Source: Diphasiastrum complanatum (Eukaryota; Streptophyta; Lycopodiopsida; Lycopodiales; Lycopodiaceae). Taken from it: a DNA stretch of 64,000 nucleotides. The stretch is from assembly GCA_029204225.1 (NCBI GenBank), contig MU831885.1:34473-98472 (forward strand), given 5' to 3'. Of this stretch, positions 46,969 to 58,796 are shown in pieces; the stretch's first letter is position 1, and every line of letters starts with the position of its first letter. Made by a program: the position numbers and the translations under genes. Under the pieces are notes generated by a model. The model did not search any database. It was not told where the DNA came from and saw nothing but the letters and a program-made list of their open reading frames with translations.

Positions 46969-47790
46969 CTTCTTCTTTTTCAGTCCCCCGAAGATAAGAA
47001 AAACATAGTCCTTCTAGAGCAATTCAAGAGACATATTTCGAAGGCGAAAGCACAAAAAAAGGACAGGGAGAGATTAGCACAGGGTGAGACCATTGCGGAG
47101 GAGGATGCATTAGAGACCTACCTCCCCAAAAGTGTCGATAATCAAACATGCTTTTACTCGGTTGAGGAGGGCGATTGTAGAAAAATTTCATTTTTTTTTT
47201 AAAAAAGGCCCTATACACTTTGCATTGCCGATATACCATATGGATTTCAGATGAAGGAATCATTAATAATGATGATTCTCCTTTTAAATTCACTGAAATC
47301 CATAGTTTCATGCAAGATTTTCTCGAAGTCACAACGTCTCCTATTTGGAGAGTTGCTAGTTTTCATTCCTCTTGGCAATCCGCTTCAGTGCAGAAAGCTC
47401 TATTAACTTTCTATAATGCAGGAATATAAAATGCTGTGTGGTAAGTCTTTAAGTTCATGAATTATATATTCATAGTTTTATTTTAAATTTTTTATTTTGA
47501 AATAAATTTTTTTATTTATTCTACTTGTAATGTTCTATGTCAGGTACAAGCCCAATGTCAAGAACTCGGGAGGAGCACAACTTTGCAATGAAATATAATA
47601 CATAACCATTGGTTATTATTCTTTGGACGACAAACTCTCAATGCTTCACGTTTCGGAAACTTATTCCAGTATTGAGCCGTGACCAAAAAACTGAAGAATC
47701 CAATGATGGGTTCTTTGGCTTGTCCCTACCAAAAGCCACAACAATTAATTAATCATTTAATTGATATTTTTTCTCACCCAAAATCTTTCT

Positions 47791-49930
47791 AATTAATTGA
47801 ATGTTTTTAAATTTATTTTTTAAGGATTTAAAATTAAGAATTTCAAATATTCTAAAAATTTTAACATTAATAATCATTAGCAAAACTAAAATTGTAACGA
47901 ATTGTCAAGTTTTCAATATTCTAATTTTTGATGTGTTTTCATAATAATTTTTTGGAAACAATATTGTTAGATATTTAGAGAAATCAAAAGATTTTTTTTT
48001 AGGGTGATTTAAATATTTTCACAAATCATGTAATCTCGATTATTGTAAACTAATTTCATTTGTATTTATTTAATGTTTAGATATTCAATGAACTTACAAA
48101 ATATAAGTAAAGATTTTAAAAATATTAAAAAGCTAATAAAATTTGATTAAAATTTTTGTCATAATTTAAAAAATCATTTGTTTTGATACAAGAATTGTAA
48201 TTTTAAAAACTTTTATAATTCCAAAAAAAAAACTAAAACTTTTGTTTTAAATAAACAAAAAAGAAATGTTTAGTTAATCTAGTGGTTGTATACTAATGAT
48301 TTTATTTTGAATAGTATTATTATTTCATATAAGCTAATTTGGAGTTATTAATCTAAGTCTATTAACAAAATTTTGGTAGCTTGATTGATTTTCTTGCAAA
48401 ATACAACATTTTTTTAACATTGTAATATATTTATTTGAATCATTTTAAATATGGATTTTTCTCAAAAAAACTTTAAAAAATTGAAAAAAATGAGTCTCCA
48501 TGTCATTTCTCTTTTTTTTTTGTCATCATGTTATTTACCTTTCTTCTCAAAACCTACCGAAGAATCATCATTATGTTGGTTAACTTGCTTTGGCCATGAA
48601 GTTCATGCACATATTTTCAAATTCATTTGAAGTGTGAAGGTGACAAGGTTATTTTGCACTCAAGTTTAAATTCAAGCTATTTCACAACATTTAACAACCT
48701 ACGGTGGTACATTTTCTTTAAATTACTATTAATCAACTACTCTATGGGAAAATCATTGGAAACCAAAAAGCAATAAAATTTGCTTCAAGACTTGGTTAAA
48801 AAAGGATTTGCACATGATACCCTTGATAAAAAATGAACCCGAATGTACAAGATAGAGTCTAGTGCATATACTAACAATGTGTCCTAAAAGGTCTCAATGT
48901 CCTTATGCACAACAATTTAGTAATAGATATATGTTATTTATCCATTTAAAAGGTAAAATCATGCTTAGGATATTTTAGTAATTCTTGGTATAGTAAAGAA
49001 TGCATATGAGAAATTGTGATGTTAGATACCAAAGATCCCACGCCAACTAATAAAGGTTGATAGAGTCCCATAAGCAAATGGATCACTGAGAATTGTAATC
49101 ATTAAATCATTAAGAGATGTCAGAGACTGTGTGAGTCTCTTTATGGTACCCGTTTCTGAACGATCCACACATTTGGAGGGTGGCTAGGAAGCCGTAAGAC
49201 TCAAAACGTTAATAGCGTCCCGTGAGCAAATGGATCGTAGAATTGTACATATGAAGAGGGGTTAAAGAATGTGTGAGTCTCTTTATGGTACCCTTTTTGA
49301 AGGGGACCTAGGGTGGGATCTCAACCTTCAGCCCAAATGCCAAAACTTCTGACAGAAATCTCGCCCAAGATTTATTTGGGGGATTGGACACGGAAATGAT
49401 CAGCATGTATTCACGTGGGTATGGTGAAACTACTCAAAGGTTTTCCTATTTTTGATACGTTGATGTGGGTATGGATGAGATTATTCAAAGAGTAAATTCT
49501 CCTTTTTTGTGAAAATTTAGCATGACGAGCAATCAAATGACAAGTCGAGTAAATAAGAAACTTTATTCAAGATAGCATGTGAATAAATGATGCTTGGTAC
49601 AGCTTTTGTTTATTACAGGAGCAATAATTTGGGCTTGGCAGAACACAAACTGCTAGAAACAGCCAAATAGCTTCTTACACTGATCAAAGGAAGAATTTGA
49701 CTCTATCAACATTGTATGCGTTTTCCCGCTGCAAATTCGACTAAATGTTATGTAGCAATAGAAAGCTTGCAAGTCAATGACATGGACTCTCCTCTCTGGA
49801 AAGTGGGTGATAAAATTCAGACTTTTAGCTGCACCAACAGCAACATATGTCCAAAACCTGATCAACCGCATCAATCAGGGTATAGAAAGCATTATCAACA
49901 CTGCCATTATAGAGCCGATTGTTACAATGA
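47791..49930. other. AT-rich DNA, then two diverged direct repeats
   Basis: Positions 47791-48530 are extremely AT-rich with no ORF; this could be the 3' flank of the methyltransferase-like gene or the end of the mobile unit, but no terminal repeat is evident. At 49065-49160 and 49216-49300 a unit recurs at about 142-151 bp (CAAATGGATC, GTGTGAGTCTCTTTATGGTACCC). A third pair (GTGGGTATGG, TACTCAAAG) follows at about 49427 and 49465. Nothing else recognisable. Confidence 0.4.
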
Positions 49931-49936
49931 AGTGAT

Positions 49937-49942
49937 TTTATT
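49937..49942 (-). promoter_or_regulatory. Polyadenylation signal AATAAA of the phytocyanin
   Basis: AATAAA on the minus strand, about 30 bp after the stop codon at 49973, a suitable distance for the gene's 3' end. Confidence 0.6.
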
Positions 49943-49972
49943 TCCCTTAGTACTGCTGGAATTTGGCTGAGC

Positions 49973-50922
49973 TCAATAGAATAACGAAAATCCACCCAAA
50001 AAGATTGCTGACAATAGAACCACGGTTCCAGAATACAAAGTTGATGGAGCACTGCTTGGCATAGAAGTCGGTGGCGCTTGTGGAGATGTTGGGGAGGATG
50101 GAGTCTCAGAACCAGGTGGCGGTGTTGAGGGTGGAGATGATGGGCTGGTTTCAGATGAAGGTGACGGGATGGTTTCAGACGGTGACGGTGAGGGGATGGT
50201 TTCAGAAGGTGAAGGTGCCGGCCGATTCGTTTTAGAAGGGGAAGGTGCAATGGGCGATGGTGAAGGTGATGGCACTGGCTTGGGGGGAGATGGCAAAGGT
50301 GAGACCTTAGGCGCAGGTGAAACAGTAGGAGCTGGAGACGGGGTGCTTCCTCCTGACACAGCGACCGTTACAGCCATGCCGCTAGAACAGTGGTTTGGAG
50401 TACCGCAGATAAAATATTGGGTAGTTGCATCAGTAAGCGTAATAGAGTCACTGCCAGTTTGATAACTCTTGATAAAATTGGATATAGTGCATGTCTTGTA
50501 GTTTGCTTGACTTACTTGAAACACACTGTGGGCCTCAGCGCTGTATTTGAACACTGCACACACAGACGGATTGTTCTAAGGCCCATCTATTAACGCATCT
50601 TTAAATTGAAAATGAGCGCAATCAAAGCAAGTTCAATTGTTAGCTATGCCAGGAAGCAATGATATGCTCAGCTCTCTCAGAAGACGAACATTGGTTAGAA
50701 TGTAAGATCAACATTGTGCGACGGAATATTGAGTGTCTTACGTAGCGTGTCGCCCACTTTAAAAGTAATCGGTGCAGCCCAGGTTTTGTAATCTACGTTG
50801 AGGTTCCATCCTGCAGTACCGCCCACGGTGTAGGTAGCTGCCATGGCGCAATGGACAATCGCTAACAGCACCACTGAGATGGCTGCATAACTTGCACCGC
50901 CACTTCCCTGTCTGTCTGCCAT
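49973..50922 (-). CDS. Uclacyanin-like phytocyanin, GPI-anchored, two exons
   Basis: Exon 1 is 50922-50742 (181 bp), the intron 50741-50554 (188 bp, GTAAGA...GCAG) and exon 2 50553-49973, giving 253 residues. The start is fixed by a signal peptide (about 1-28, ending HCAMA before ATYTVGG). A plastocyanin-like domain covers about 29-126. All four type-I copper ligands are visible: H69 (AEAHS), C110 (YFIC), H115 (TPNHC) and M120; C82 and C116 form the expected disulfide. Met as axial ligand fits uclacyanins, Gln would mean stellacyanin, and early-nodulin-like members lack ligands. A Pro/Ser-rich arabinogalactan-type region (127-230) contains a duplicated SETIPSPSP. A hydrophobic tail (LYSGTVVLLSAIFLGGFSLF) suits GPI attachment. 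It probably binds copper at the plasma membrane or wall; substrate unknown. It is the only intact cellular gene here. Confidence 0.93.
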
Positions 50923-53900
50923 AGATCTGACGTTACTGGATTGAAAGTGTTAGCTATCCGGAAGATAATTACTCGAGCTAATAAATGCTGCAAAGAATGC
51001 TCAGTTTATGAAATAAAAAGAGCTAAGGGTGTATGTGGATGCTATTAGCTGTGTGCGTACTGATCGATCAAACCCCTAGTGCTGCTGAGAGCTTATTGAA
51101 GCAGCTGAAACTTCTATCTTATGGGATGGTCAGAGACTGGGAAAAAAGTAGGATGCGAGTTGCAACCCCAACGCGCAAAGAATAAGCCGCTGCTGCGGAC
51201 CCCACTTAAGCCAAGTCCACCATTAGCATGGCATCTGTGTTCTGTCTTAATTTGTTACACATAGCGTGTTTGGGCGAGGGCGATGAAGGGCTGGAGCCTG
51301 GAAGCAAACCCGACTAAATCAACGAAAGAAGCTTTTTAAAGCATCATTTGATTAGCTACTGCGGTTGCGGGCTGCATTTTTTCTCGACTGCAATACAAGA
51401 TGCCTATTCTCTCACGGCTTTTGATGCTGCTTCGCAGAAAAGTATAGACGATGCTTCTCGATCTTCCAAACCTAAAAGGCAAGCTGCGTCTTTGACAACG
51501 GGCGTTGCATTCATGTAGCAACGATGTCGTCCATTCCGTTGGTTGATTACCACACTGGCTTTCTAACCCAAACAACCCAAACAGATGCATGACAAAAGCT
51601 CTCACGCATTGCTCGCTAAAAATTTAAAAATACAGACACTCCAATTGTTAAAATTTATTTTTTATAGATTTATTTCAGATTTATAAGTTTTTTTATTGCT
51701 CAAAATCAAATGCTTTTACTTATAAATGTTAGTGCTTTTAGTTATAAATGTTATGTTTTATTTTAACCTTTGACAGATTCATAATAGATTTATGGGCTTT
51801 TTTATAAAATTAGTTTCAAACTTTTTTATAAGCACTGCTCAGGTGATATTTTATGAGCACTGCTCAGGTGATAGATAAGAATCTGAACTCTAGGTTTTGA
51901 ATCACAAAAAATTAACAAATACAAATATCCCAATTGTTTAAATTCATTTTTTACTGTTTCATTTTAAATTTAAAGATTTTATTTTTACCTTTTACCTTTT
52001 GCATAATAGGTTTGTGAGTTTTTAATAAGGTTACTTTGAAACTTTTTTACTAGAGCTGGTTTTGATTTCAGCTGAAGTCAACGTTCACCTACTCATGCCG
52101 CAAATAGATGTCCATCTGGATGTTGCTTCATCCTCATCATGGGCTCAGAATCCTCACATCCCGCGTCGCTGATCCTAGCTATTATTTCGGAAACTGGAAA
52201 GACTGGTTGGTGGCCTGGTGCACTAAGTTGAACTTGAAGACGCACTTGGCGAAGACAATTCGGCGCCTGATTCTATTGCCAACCACGTTTCTCAATGAAA
52301 TGGGCCCTCGCAGGTTGTACAGAAGCATCCATTTTAACTTTTACGTGACACGTCTGAAAGCAATAGGTCACCTATTTGTCCTGCCTAGTTAGTACTGTGA
52401 CTCTGTGAGACTGCGTGTGTGAGACACAGAAAGAATCACGCTAGTCTGGTTGATAAAGATTTGTAGCTCAGGGACTCTCTAACCTGGTAGTTTTCCATCT
52501 GTCAAGCCAGCAATCATAGGAAAATCCAGCTCTTGCATTGAACATTGAGAATTTTCACAGCTAAAATGCTTGAAAAAGTAAACTTAAATTCCGATAAGTA
52601 TGCGGTGGGTGGTCCTACTCCTACCTGGTGCGCAATTGTGTGTGACTTTGCAGTTCGAACCGATATGTCAGGAAATATATGTACTACACCAATCACTCCG
52701 CTGATTACCTCAGCTGCTCACAAAAAGTGTCAGGACTCAGCCTCTTACTTGTAAATTCAGCAGTTTATAAAAAATTAATCCCTCACCAAGTTTACCCACA
52801 AGTCTACTACAGGACGAGCATTTCTTTTCCTCTTACATTCTGATTTGGGAATGCAGCCTTGCTTGTTGCAACTGCTACAAAGCTTCAAGATATAGCACAC
52901 ACGAATCATAGTTTCTGCAGCTTACGGGTTGAAGTTTGTTTCCACTGCCGAAGCCGGAGGGCTAACACCATGTTTTTGAAATGCCTCTAGCCCAAAGGAT
53001 CCAACTATAGATTAACTTCTAAACTGCCACAAATACCAATTAATCACTGCACCCAAAAAGCAACTTTTGTTAAAGTTGGGTTGGTAGACCTCACACAAAA
53101 GTGTGCAATAGTAATTATTATATCAATTTTCATATGAATATGAGATTGTACTAACTTGTCATGAGATTCACAATAAATTGGAACACGAGAAATGGGGGCT
53201 CCATCACGTGTTGTTTCACGTGCAATTCAGTACCAGTTAATTTACCATATATGCAATTATCGAACTTTTGAAGCAATCTCAATTTTCACTTTTTAATGAA
53301 GTAAATGGTCATTGGTCATGCTTCCACAAAGAAATATGTGTGCACGAAGGTTACAATATCATCTATTGATTTTCTTCTCTGATTCTTTGAGCACTACGTG
53401 CATACCCACGCAGTGCATTGGCGTGAGAGAAACGCGGTTCTCTCACGAGAATCGTCTCGCTTTACTAGCGGACAGAAATTTATAGCAAGAAAATTTTACA
53501 TGCACTTTTCAATTGTCGAAATATGCACGTAAAAAATTTACCTTTTTTACATGCACCTTCCACCCGAAAGGTCCATGTGAAAAAAAAATTACAACAAAAA
53601 TAAAAGTAAAAAAAAAGTTACGTCGCTAGGCGGAACGCCCTTGAAGGAGTCCCAGCCCAACCCTCTCCCCCCCCCTTCCCTTTCCGCGTCCCATGTAACA
53701 CCATACATACACCGAATGCTATATCCCAAGTCTCCCAACAAACATAGCTTAGAATCTCGAGACTATAGGTAATAAAACTTCATTTTTGGCAACAAATGGC
53801 CTCAGTCACGAATCAAGTAATAGCCACAATCACACAGTACAAACCACATGGATAGGCATAGCCAGATGTATGTAGTTTCCATCCCACTTACATCCCCATG

Positions 53901-53960
53901 CTACATAGAGCATAGATAGGCATAACCAAACTAATTGATATGTGTTGCCAAATTGGAAAT
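50923..53960. other. No gene recognised; a few small structures
   Basis: This includes the upstream region of the phytocyanin; a TGACGTTA word lies about 15 bp before its ATG, with no clear TATA box. ORFs at 51336-51605 (minus, Arg/Ser/Cys-rich, 89 residues) and 52108-52392 (plus, 94 residues) have no recognisable domain and no other support. AGCACTGCTCAGGTGATA is tandemly duplicated at 51831-51848 and 51856-51873. A C9 run lies near 53667. Confidence 0.4.
53422..53447. repeat. Perfect 10-bp inverted repeat with a 6-base loop
   Basis: CGTGAGAGAA, then ACGCGG, then TTCTCTCACG. GC-rich for this neighbourhood. No T-run follows, and no gene ends here. Confidence 0.85.
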
Positions 53961-54157
53961 AGCTTAATTAGGAGCCTAAGGATTGATTCCCGCCTACCTT
54001 TGAATCCACTTTTGAATTAGAATTTATGCTAAAGAACATTAGCACTTGCCCGCAAAGACCTTAATTAAGAGCCTAAGGATTGATTTCCACCTAAGTTTAA
54101 ATCCAATTTAAAATTGAAATTTAAGCTCATCAACGTTTCCACTTGCCTTTAATATAT
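53961..54157. repeat. Tandem duplication, about 97 bp, diverged
   Basis: GCCTAAGGATTGATTCC at 53974 recurs at 54071 with further matching downstream (GAATCCA-TTTAAAATTGAAATTTA-like, ATCAACG/ACATTAGCA, CACTTGCC). The copies differ by substitutions and small gaps. Confidence 0.75.
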
Positions 54158-54466
54158 ATCCTTTAAAACTCATTTTAAAGACAGAGAAATAGTTATTTAT
54201 CTTAATTTAAAGCTGATTCACACAAGGTTCCTTTAAATGGAAGGCATATTTTTCTTATTTTGGTTGCATTTTTTTAAATAGGACATGGGTTGTCAATCTG
54301 AAAATTGTTTGTGTTTTCATCTTTTGTAGACGTGTTTGTGGCATCTTCATATGGTGGTGTCATAAATTATCCTAAGTGATATTTACACTATTTCACATTA
54401 GAAAATTTTGCAACAAAGTTTATCTTATTCTTGGATGGTTGTTAGTGAACTTAGTAACAATATATG

Positions 54467-54551
54467 CTTCTTGGTTTCCAAGGGGAGGCTCGAACCTGGG
54501 ACCAAAGAAACTTTGGATGCCAAGCTAACCAGTTGAGCCAACCCCGTTGGG
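54467..54551 (-). mobile_element. Very short tRNA-derived SINE with target duplication
   Basis: The minus strand carries an RNA polymerase III box A (TGGCTCAACTGG, 54529-54540) and box B (GTTCGAGCC, 54487-54495) at tRNA-like spacing, and a small CCAAAG/CTTTGG hairpin where the anticodon arm would be. The acceptor ends do not pair properly, so it is not a working tRNA. The identical 16-bp TTAGTAACAATATATG flanks it on both sides (54451-54466 and 54552-54567), a target-site duplication of the length LINE machinery produces. The element is only 85 bp, little more than the tRNA-like head, with no long tail or body. Confidence 0.85.
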
Positions 54552-54799
54552 TTAGTAACAATATATGACAACACATAGTGTAAAGTTAGTTATTCTCTTG
54601 TATTTTGGAACTTCAATTGCAATATTATTGTTTTAGCAACTCATCAATAATTGCAACTATGGAAAATGAACATTTGATCATATGTTTTTTGGTTCTTCAA
54701 ATCACTTTAGTGGTTCGACGAAGTGCAACAACTCGTATCTAAGATGAAATAATGATTTGCATTCTAAGGTAGATATAAATGAGAACAGTGCGATTGCCA

Positions 54800-55640
54800 C
54801 ATCAAAGGCACTTTGTCAAGTCATTTGTTGGGTGAAACCAAGAAGCTATGCATGGTTTGATAGGTCTTGCTTTTACCATATGACAATAGTAGGTGGAAGG
54901 AAAACTTGAGAATGACTACAAGCACATTCATTTGGTTATTGCAAGATCAGATCGTGAAGCATAATATTCACGATAGACTAGCTATGTGTACATTAATGTG
55001 TAGCTTGTACATTGTACAAGCTTTTGAAAGTTGTTGATTATTCGAAATTATCAAAGAAATTTGGTATACGTCAAAGTAGTGTACTTGACATAGTTTGCAA
55101 TACTTGAGGGCCGTAGTACATGTTTTTGGGTACAAGATAAAATTTTCTTTGGATGGGAAAATAGTGAGCGTTATCTCTAAATTCAATGATCATCGTGGGC
55201 TTCTGAATGTATGCAATCCAGTAAATTGCATGCCCATTGAAATACTTCAAGCCATTGGTACTACAAGTTTGGACTATTATGATAGAAGAAATAGGTGCAA
55301 TATCATCCAACAAGCCATTTGTGATAATAACATAATATCAGTTGGATTTTCTTCTCAAGTTATCTAGGATTTGTCCATGATAGTAGGGTGTGGAGGGTTT
55401 TGGAGTTTTTTAAAGAGATGAAGTGTGAGAGATAATGCAAGAGTCGACTATTACAATCAACACAAATGTAATGACAAAGCCATACTTGATAGGATACATG
55501 CTTTACATATTGGGGATGGTCAGACATTAACCATTGTGCAAAACATATTTAGCAATGAACAAAAAAAAGGTAGAGTCATTTGATAAGCACTTGGCCTTCT
55601 CAAAGAAAAATTCTAAATATTGGACATTAAGCTCAATATG
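54800..55640 (+). pseudogene. PIF/Harbinger transposase remnant
   Basis: Reading across several stops gives, in order: NSRWKENLRMTTSTFIWLL (near 54890); a decayed helix-turn-helix-like region (KFGIRQSSVLDIV near 55055); then a well-preserved segment 55095-55367 with LRAVVHVFGYKIKF, VISKFNDHRGLLNVCNPVNC, MPIEIL, LDYYDRRNRCNIIQQAIC and ISVGFSSQ. This matches the DDE_Tnp_4 core of plant Harbinger transposases (GAIDGTHI, YYxRKNxxSxxxQAVCD). The first catalytic Asp is replaced by Asn (AAT at 55224-55226). A tail follows (RVWRVLEFFKEMKCE-like, 55390-55430). No terminal inverted repeat or TTA/TAA target duplication was identified. It is inactive. Confidence 0.72.
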
Positions 55641-56756
<1,116 letters not shown>

Positions 56757-56902
56757 GGGACAGTTCCAATTCCATTTTTCATATAGGTCTATCTACACAT
56801 TTGGTTATGGATTTGAACCCACTGTACATACATAAAAGAATTTTTCACCATGATTGAACATATTTCGAGTCCTTGTCGGTAGTCTATTTGCTTGGCAATT
56901 GC

Positions 56903-57526
<624 letters not shown>

Positions 57527-58782
57527 TGTCGTACTATACCAACAAGGTTAATATAGATTCTGTAGTAAATAATGTCGTTCCCACAGAGGACAGCGTTAGA
57601 AAGTTATGTATTTGGTACAATTTATGACAAATGGTTTCGAGTGTTATTCTGGTTGTCGATAGACATTAGAAAGTAACCAGTATTACTTGTGTTTGGGAAA
57701 TGTAATGTTAATAATTTCAGAACAACAATTTGGCATTTATCAAATTGAATGAAACGCGTTCTACAGGTGAGATGTTATTAGAGCAGTACAACAGTACTAC
57801 ACTCCGGCTGATTAAGGTGTCAACAGAGAATCAAGAAATGTTTGTGGCTGTACAGACAATTAATTAATTGCGTTCGCGAACTGTTCACTTCTAGACAAAA
57901 GTTCTGAACAACTTACGTCCAAATTAATGGTTAAAGAACACGAATAGTTTTAGAGCACGTTAGAAATTTATGTCAATTACAATCAGGAACACAGATCAAA
58001 GACTCAATTTTTTCAGACAGGGACTGTCATCTCATATGTATACATATAGCTTTATTCAATGATCGTGCTAGACTGTACCAAAGATAGTCGTTATTCGAGT
58101 GTCGAAAAGAAAGTATTCGCAACAGACGAATAAGATGCTTGTAAGACAGTTCCTTAGAGCATGCTTTACGGATACACAACAAACGACTGTAATGCGCTAG
58201 AGAGTCTGTCTGATCAGAGAGTAGTTCATGTAATGCGTTAGAGATTGCTAGTAGACTCAGGATCACTCACACTCAACAGTGTGGAGAACAGAGATAAGGG
58301 AGAATAACTCTCAACACTCAAGTTCACTTCTTCAACCTCTTACATATACATAAACTCTTCTCTCTCGATGCTCGAGACTAAAGTGTGAGATCAATATATG
58401 TTCTACGGGACAAACAAACACACCTCTAAAACAACAGGTGCGTCGCTCCCGCAAAAGGGTCTAGTTAACAATTAGCTTGAGTATACGTTCAACTATACCA
58501 TAAGAGGTATATTTAACTAAGAGTTAAGATTACTATAGTTTAACATGTCTTTTCATATCTAGTCGTTTCATGTGGACGACCTAGTAAAGGTTATCCAAGA
58601 CAATGTCTTTCCTTTTAAAGGTCTTGCCCTTAATTACAAGGCAAGTACTTAGGAGATATATTCTCGAAAAATGACTTAGGCCTCTTCATGATTTATACTT
58701 AACCAACTCATATCTTCATTTTCGAGTATATCATGCCATATTTATGTTGATATTCAATATTTAACAATTTTGTGGCATCACA
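57527..58782 (-). repeat. 3' LTR of a minus-strand gypsy element, about 1256 bp
   Basis: On the minus strand it starts TGTGATGCCACA right after a polypurine tract and ends GTACGACA. The far end abuts the interrupted copia LTR. A promoter-like TATATGTAAGAGG lies at about 58337-58349. The 5' LTR lies outside the window, so the length rests on TG/CA ends, PPT and the broken flanking LTR. Confidence 0.7.
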
Positions 58783-58796
58783 TATCCCTTTCCTCA
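58783..58796 (-). promoter_or_regulatory. Polypurine tract of the gypsy element
   Basis: GAGGAAAGGGATA on the minus strand directly before the LTR start. It is also coding: it encodes FEERDM of the last ORF, whose TGA overlaps the first LTR bases. Confidence 0.75.

Larger units (their letters stand above)
44612..47790 (+). pseudogene. DNA amino-methyltransferase-like gene, multi-exon, broken
   Basis: Exon 1, 44612-44959 (116 codons, MSRISFKISSK to KALVIL), ends at GTATGT. Exon 2 starts after TTCAG at 45159 in the same phase (SIKQWLKMVLVAIAEG), with a one-base slip in an A10 run near 45341, and continues as a basic linker to about 45640. An open segment lies at 45884-46137 (TMEEAKLLAWNHSIEQDYR); others start at about 46313 and 46669. 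A well-supported exon at 46984-47440 carries ADIPYGF (47227-47247), resembling the DPPY motif IV of N4/N6 DNA methyltransferases, after a short frameshift. It ends NAVW, split by a GTAAGT donor and continued at 47544 (YKPNVKNSGGAQLCNEI, stop, YITIGYYS). In another frame near 47721, CPYQKPQQLINHLIDIFSHP resembles motif X. This order fits the beta class. No motif I (FxGxG) was found. The breaks make it non-functional. Confidence 0.6.

Noticed and set aside
50169-50462. Gly-rich plus-strand ORF
   Set aside because: Antisense shadow of the Pro/Ser-rich region of the phytocyanin.
51336-51605. 89-residue minus-strand ORF upstream of the phytocyanin
   Set aside because: No recognisable domain or gene signals; Arg/Ser/Cys content is compatible with chance.
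52108-52392. 94-residue plus-strand ORF
   Set aside because: Trp/Leu-rich but without motif, splice context or homologous copy in the window.
54467-54551. Functional tRNA gene
   Set aside because: Boxes A and B are perfect, but the acceptor arms do not pair and a 16-bp target duplication flanks it, so a retroposed SINE explains it better.
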